From Paraburkholderia sp. D15 (GTDB lineage: Bacteria > Pseudomonadota > Gammaproteobacteria > Burkholderiales > Burkholderiaceae), in contig NZ_CP110397.1 of the NCBI RefSeq assembly GCF_029910215.1, positions 124,001 through 188,000 on the forward strand: a stretch of 64,000 bases of DNA, read 5' to 3'. The notes beneath the pieces are model-generated. The model saw only the letters and a program-made list of their open reading frames with translations, was not told the origin of the DNA and did no database searches. This document shows positions 60,648-64,000 of the stretch, piece by piece. Position 1 is the stretch's first letter. Every line of letters starts with the position of its first letter. Both the position numbers and the translations under genes were made by a program.

Positions 60648-61088
60648 ATGAGTGACCTTTACTTCGCGACCGACCTGTTCAGCCAGCTCGACCGTTTGCA
60701 GCAGCAGATGTCGGCGGTGTTCGGCGGTTTCCCTTCGAGCATCCGCTCTGGCCGTCTGTCGGCCTTTCCGCAAATCAATATCGGCACCACCGACGACTCG
60801 ATCGAGATCGTCGCGTTTGCGCCCGGTATCGATGCGTCGCAACTCGACGTATCCATCGACAAAGGCTTGCTGACGGTGGCCGGCGAGCGCAAGCGCGTCG
60901 CGCCGGAGGCGGACGAGTCCACGCGCCAATATGCTCAGGAGCGTTTTACAGGCTCTTTCCGCCGCGTGATCGAACTGCCGCAGCAGGCCGACCCCGACAA
61001 GGTCGAGGCGCGCTACACGAACGGCTGTCTGTCGATTAGCGTCGGCAAGCGCGAGTCGTCCAAACCGCGTGCAATCACCATTCAATGA
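60648..61088 (+). CDS. Small heat-shock protein, Hsp20 family (module 2, first)
   Basis: A 146-residue small heat-shock protein, paralogue of 6219-6659 with the same length, N-terminal arm (LFSQLDRLQQQMSAVFG), alpha-crystallin domain (VAFAPGIDASQLDVSI, ARYTNGCLSISVGKRE) and I-x-I tail (AITIQ). CCGAGGAGGAAACGATC is a strong ribosome site. It overlaps or abuts the second Hsp20 by 22 nt of open frame but the true starts are 22 nt apart. Confidence 0.95.
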   Translation: MSDLYFATDLFSQLDRLQQQMSAVFGGFPSSIRSGRLSAFPQINIGTTDDSIEIVAFAPGIDASQLDVSIDKGLLTVAGERKRVAPEADESTRQYAQERFTGSFRRVIELPQQADPDKVEARYTNGCLSISVGKRESSKPRAITIQ

Positions 61089-61110
61089 CCTCACGATGAT
61101 GGAGCGAATC

Positions 61111-61518
61111 ATGAGCGATACGACCGAAGTTGTTCAAAAGGAGCAGCAACCCGTGGCGCGCGGCGAGCGCGAGCCGGCTGAGCAGCGCGCGACGCTGACG
61201 CCGCCCGTCGATGTGATCGAAAACGCGCACGGCGTCACGCTGTGGGCCGACCTGCCGGGTGTGTCGAAAGAGAAGCTGGAGGTGCGCGTGCACGACGGCA
61301 ATCTGCACATCGAGGCCGAAGCGAGCGTGCCGACGCGCGCCGGCTTGCGTCTGCAAAACGCGGAAATCCGCGCGCCGCATTTCTCGCGTTCGTTCACGCT
61401 GGGTGCGGAATTCGACACGTCGAAAATCGAGGCGAACCTTCAGGATGGCGTGCTGAAGCTCGTCATTCCGCGACGCGAAGAAGCGCGGCCACGCCGCATT
61501 GAAGTCAACGTCGGCTAA
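61111..61518 (+). CDS. Small heat-shock protein, Hsp20 family (module 2, second)
   Basis: A 135-residue paralogue of 6675-7079. The alpha-crystallin domain runs from TPPVDVIENAHGVTLWADLPGV to IEANLQDGVLKLVIPRREEARPRRIEV, ending in an I-x-V motif. ATG 61111 has TGGAGCGAATC; the earlier in-frame starts lie within the upstream gene's end. The hairpin at 61527-61551 follows the stop. Confidence 0.95.
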   Translation: MSDTTEVVQKEQQPVARGEREPAEQRATLTPPVDVIENAHGVTLWADLPGVSKEKLEVRVHDGNLHIEAEASVPTRAGLRLQNAEIRAPHFSRSFTLGAEFDTSKIEANLQDGVLKLVIPRREEARPRRIEVNVG

Positions 61519-61526
61519 TGCTGTTT

Positions 61527-61551
61527 GCCACGGCCCGCCGCGGGCCGTGGC
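61527..61551 (+). terminator. Hairpin after Hsp20 module 2
   Basis: GCCACGGCCCG (61527-61537), loop CCG, CGGGCCGTGGC (61541-61551): a perfect 11-bp stem directly after the stop codon, without a T-run, as after module 1. Confidence 0.55.
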
Positions 61552-61575
61552 TGATTGATTCGGCCCGGCGGATTG

Positions 61576-62661
61576 CTAGCCGAAAAGTCGTGCGCCCGCG
61601 CCGGTGTCGGATGCCGGCACCGGTGCGGGTGTTCCCGCGAGAAGATTTTCATACACGCGCAGATAGTCGCCCGCCATGCGTGCAGCCGTGAAGCGCTGCT
61701 CGAACGAACGGCGGCATTTTGCGCGATCTATTTCGCCGATGCGCGCGACCGCGCTGACAGCCTGTTCGACGTTATCGACGATGAACCCGTTCACGCCATG
61801 CGTCAGCACTTCGGGCACCGCGCCGCGTCCAAATGCAACGACCGGCGTGCCGCATGCCATTGCCTCGATCATCACCATCCAGAACGGCTCCGCCCATTCC
61901 ACTGGAAACAGCAGCGCTCGCGCATTCGCGATGAGTTGCCTGCGTAGGTCACCGCCGACTTCGCCGAGATAGTCGGTGAAGTCGCGCGAATCTTCCAGCA
62001 GCGGTTCGATTTGCTGTGCGAAGTACTCCCGCTCGCCGGGATGGATTTTGCCGGCCATTTTCAACGGCAGTCCGGCGCGCCTTGCGATTTCAACGGCGAG
62101 GTCGGGCCGCTTGCCGGGCATCAAGCGGCCGAGAAAGAGCAGATACGACGCAGGCTCCGGCTGAAACTCGAATTCGTCGAGCGGCAGACCGTGATAGATC
62201 GTTGCTTGCCAGTTGGCGGAGGGCACCGGCTTGCGCTGATCGTTGGAAATCGACACGAGCGGCGCTGACGCGAATTCGCGAAAAAGCGGCCCGTGATCCA
62301 CAGGCAGCAATTGCCCATGAAGCGTGGTGAGCGACTTGCACGGTAACGCTCTTGCTAACGGGAAGTGCAGCGGATCGCCATGAAAATGCACGACGTCGAA
62401 CTCGTTCGCGAGATCCGCAACACGGGCCAGCTGCCTCACGTGGTGCGTGAGCGTGTCCCACACGGTCGTATCGCGCCATAGTCCGCGTTCGCAGATCGGC
62501 ACAAGACGTGCAGCCGTGGTGGAGTCGGCGGTAGCGAACAGCGTGACATCGTGGCCACGCCGAACGAGTTCTTCGGTGAGGTAGGACACGACGCGCTCGG
62601 TGGCGCCGTAAGCGAAGGGGGGGACGCATTCGTAGAGAGGGGCGACTTGAGCGATTCTCAC
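61576..62661 (-). CDS. Glycosyltransferase family 4
   Basis: A 361-residue GT-B transferase. It starts MRIAQVAPLYECVPPFAYGATERVV, a pattern common in single glycosyltransferases of soil proteobacteria. Its donor half has LLFLGRLMPGKRPDLAVEIA and EPFWMVMIEAMACGTPVVAFGRGAVPEVL with the E-x7-E motif. TCACGTGAGAATCG-like bases give no clear ribosome site at ATG 62661. It has no glycan neighbours; the hsp20 module lies downstream and a small acidic protein upstream. Substrate unknown. Confidence 0.88.
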   Translation of the reverse strand: MRIAQVAPLYECVPPFAYGATERVVSYLTEELVRRGHDVTLFATADSTTAARLVPICERGLWRDTTVWDTLTHHVRQLARVADLANEFDVVHFHGDPLHFPLARALPCKSLTTLHGQLLPVDHGPLFREFASAPLVSISNDQRKPVPSANWQATIYHGLPLDEFEFQPEPASYLLFLGRLMPGKRPDLAVEIARRAGLPLKMAGKIHPGEREYFAQQIEPLLEDSRDFTDYLGEVGGDLRRQLIANARALLFPVEWAEPFWMVMIEAMACGTPVVAFGRGAVPEVLTHGVNGFIVDNVEQAVSAVARIGEIDRAKCRRSFEQRFTAARMAGDYLRVYENLLAGTPAPVPASDTGAGARLFG

Positions 62662-62734
62662 GGGGCAGTCGTGTCTTGAGGTTGGGTTGCAGCCGCGTCC
62701 GCGCGACGTGCGAACGCGTCCATCGTTGCAGGCT

Positions 62735-62908
62735 TCAGGAGTTGTCTTTCTTCACTTCCGACAGATCGTCCTCTTTTACTTCCGCTTGCCGGACTGTGGT
62801 GCCCTCGTCGTCGGTTTCGGAGACATCGGTTTCAAATGTTCCTTCTCCAGATTGATCGTTACCCGTGCTTTGCTCGGTGTCGTCCTGGTCATTCGGTTTC
62901 GTCGCCAT
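62735..62908 (-). CDS. Small acidic hydrophilic protein, 57 residues
   Basis: A highly acidic, disordered-looking peptide (Glu, Asp, Thr and Ser make up most of it; for example VSETDDEGTTVRQ). It resembles the disordered low-complexity proteins often induced in stress. ACGGGAGAATGAA precedes the ATG. A sigma-54-like site of moderate quality (GGGAGC-N5-TTGCT, 62949-62964) lies upstream. The paralogous logic of the 85-residue protein at 16923 is a possible but unproven parallel. Confidence 0.6.
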   Translation of the reverse strand: MATKPNDQDDTEQSTGNDQSGEGTFETDVSETDDEGTTVRQAEVKEDDLSEVKKDNS

Positions 62909-63120
62909 TTCATTCTCCCGTGGGTTGGTTGGAAGGCAACGGGAGTCGAGCAAGGGGCGCTCCCGGCTAGCATCCCAGGACGTCTTCAAACGGCGCCGAT
63001 TCTCGTCAAGCATGCTTGTAATCGTTGCGATAAAACCGCGCAATTTCTGCTTGGGGCATGCTGCGATCACGAACACGGGTCGGGCCAAAATCAACGTAAT
63101 GCGCATCACGGCCGCAGGGG

Positions 63121-63136
63121 CGGCATGGCGGTTGCT
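63121..63136 (+). promoter_or_regulatory. Sigma-54-like promoter for DUF4142 copy 2
   Basis: CGGCATGGCGGTTGCT: CGGCAT, 5 nt, TTGCT, 69 nt before ATG 63206. DUF4142 copy 1 has the same kind of site, TGGCAT-N5-TTGC. Confidence 0.6.
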
Positions 63137-63205
63137 GCGTCTCTCGTGTCGCAACGAACATTGCGCCGCTTTGAGCTACCCGTTAGAAAATCAGTGAGGA
63201 AACGC

Positions 63206-63748
63206 ATGAAAAAGATGACAGTAATTGCAGTAGCGTGCGGTTGTTTCAGCCTGCTTCCGGTCGCCGCGAATGCACAGACACAAGCCGCTTCCACTACCGC
63301 CGCCAATCCGCTCGCACAGGTGGACAAAGACTTTGTTCAGGCAGCTTCAATGTCTTCGTCGACGGAGATCGACGCGGCAAAACTCGCGACTAGCAATTCC
63401 AGTGATAAAGACGTGAAATCGTTTGCCCATCACATGATGCTCGATCACACGAAGCTGACCGTCCAGCTGAAAATGGCCGCGCCGCATGGCGTGGAAGTAC
63501 CGAAGGACAATTCGGACCCGAGTGTGCTCGACGCATTGAAGCCGCTGAAGGGCAAGGAATTCGATCATGCGTATATCCAGAAGGTCGGTCTTGAAGGCCA
63601 CAAGCAAGCGATTGCCGCCTTCGAAAAGGAAATTGCAGAAGGACAGAACGCCGACCTGAAGAAGGCCGCGCAAAAGGCGTTGCCGACAATCAAGGAGCAT
63701 TACCAGCGGGCTCAACAACTTGCGGCGAAGAAGGGCGTGACCCAGTAG
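63206..63748 (+). CDS. Periplasmic DUF4142 protein (copy 2)
   Basis: A 180-residue exported protein, paralogue of 13949-14515. Signal peptide MKKMTVIAVACGCFSLLPVAANA, then QTQAASTTAANPLAQVDKDF. The domain core is FAHHMMLDHTKLTVQLKMAAPHG and the C terminus agrees closely with copy 1 (NADLKKAAQKALPTIKEHYQ). Function unknown; two His-His pairs invite a metal or haem role. GTGAGGAAACGC is a good ribosome site. Confidence 0.9.
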   Translation: MKKMTVIAVACGCFSLLPVAANAQTQAASTTAANPLAQVDKDFVQAASMSSSTEIDAAKLATSNSSDKDVKSFAHHMMLDHTKLTVQLKMAAPHGVEVPKDNSDPSVLDALKPLKGKEFDHAYIQKVGLEGHKQAIAAFEKEIAEGQNADLKKAAQKALPTIKEHYQRAQQLAAKKGVTQ

Positions 63749-63927
63749 AACTGTTGTTATCTGCGATTCGGGCTCGACGTCAATGCTCGAATCGCACACG
63801 AAATGGCATGCGCGTGGCGGGTGGCGCGCCTCGTGGCACGCGGCCTGCTGCGCTCTTCGGCGGGTGGCGGGCATTGCGTTGATTCGGGCTCGCGAGTCTG
63901 TACCGCAACATCGTATTGGAGAGCGAT

Positions 63928-64000
63928 ATGCACACTGAGGACGCCCCGCGCTCGGCAGCCGGCAAGACGGCGCAGACCGGTGGGTGCGCATGCGGAGCCG
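63928..64000 (+). CDS. Start of an unidentified gene, 3' end outside window
   Basis: An ATG at 63928 with TTGGAGAGCGAT upstream opens a frame that runs to the window edge (24 codons visible, MHTEDAPRSAAGKTAQTGG and onwards). A Cys-x-Cys pair (GCACG) lies near the end. Too short to identify. Confidence 0.5.
   Translation, partial: MHTEDAPRSAAGKTAQTGGCACGA

Noticed and set aside
1..64000. Mobile elements, prophage, attachment sites or CRISPR
   Set aside because: No transposase, integrase or repeat-spacer array was seen, despite several decayed genes.

Overview
This is a high-GC, gene-dense bacterial segment. The Tat-exported GFO-type oxidoreductase, the OmpC-like porin with Burkholderia-type features, the membrane quinoprotein glucose dehydrogenase, the manganese catalases, the DUF4142 and hemerythrin proteins and the cyanide-insensitive bd oxidase all point to a Burkholderiaceae member, most likely Paraburkholderia. 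This is inferred from protein families only. I found no rRNA or tRNA genes, IS elements, phage genes or CRISPR arrays.

Layout. 0-5.5 kb: aromatic-compound block (3' end of an FAD monooxygenase, aromatic-acid MFS permease, porin, Tat-exported oxidoreductase). 5.6-18.7 kb: stress block (conserved hypothetical plus two Hsp20s, exonuclease III, hemerythrin, manganese catalase, phasin-like protein, DUF4142 protein, zinc alcohol dehydrogenase) with decayed genes between (HAD phosphatase, dehydrogenase remnant). 18.7-20.5 kb: RecQ-type helicase. 20.4-29.7 kb: eight-gene leftward glycan operon with many ATGA overlaps (two GT4, two GT9, one GT2, NodU-type carbamoyltransferase, GmhB-type phosphatase, UDP-glucuronate decarboxylase-like enzyme). 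30.2-32.9 kb: an unusual ABC exporter fused to a degenerate kinase ATPase-like domain and a complete receiver domain. 33-36 kb: GT2, PIG-L deacetylase and a PsiD-like decarboxylase. 36.2-39.7 kb: second stress block (manganese catalase, DUF892 ferritin-like, hemerythrin, YjzC-like, NUDIX). 39.9-46.9 kb: quinoprotein glucose dehydrogenase, a frameshifted cytochrome bd operon, a YdeP-type oxidoreductase with its middle missing, and a third hemerythrin. 47-50.5 kb: NAD synthetase, NMN amidohydrolase-like protein, GNAT. 50.5-56.8 kb: caa3-type oxidase operon with CtaG and a triheme cytochrome c. 57.1-59.5 kb: hybrid histidine kinase with a frameshift in its last receiver. 59.5-64 kb: a second copy of the hypothetical-Hsp20-Hsp20 module, a GT4 and a second DUF4142 protein.

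Two patterns tie the window together. First, it is full of paralogous stress genes: four Hsp20, two manganese catalases, three hemerythrins, two DUF4142 proteins and two copies of a conserved hypothetical. Second, ten sites of the form GG(C/T)A(C/T)-N5-TTGC, the core of a sigma-54 (RpoN) promoter, lie in the correct orientation 29-149 nt upstream of start codons. The genes behind them include two hemerythrins, both DUF4142 proteins, the DUF892 protein, the YjzC-like protein, a glycosyltransferase and the caa3 operon. The two Hsp20 modules instead share a heat-shock-like element with identical spacing. I infer one RpoN-controlled stress, envelope and respiration island.

Several genes look broken by single-base or larger changes (HAD phosphatase, cydA, hybrid kinase receiver, YdeP-type oxidoreductase, alcohol dehydrogenase remnant). 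The single-base cases could be sequencing errors.
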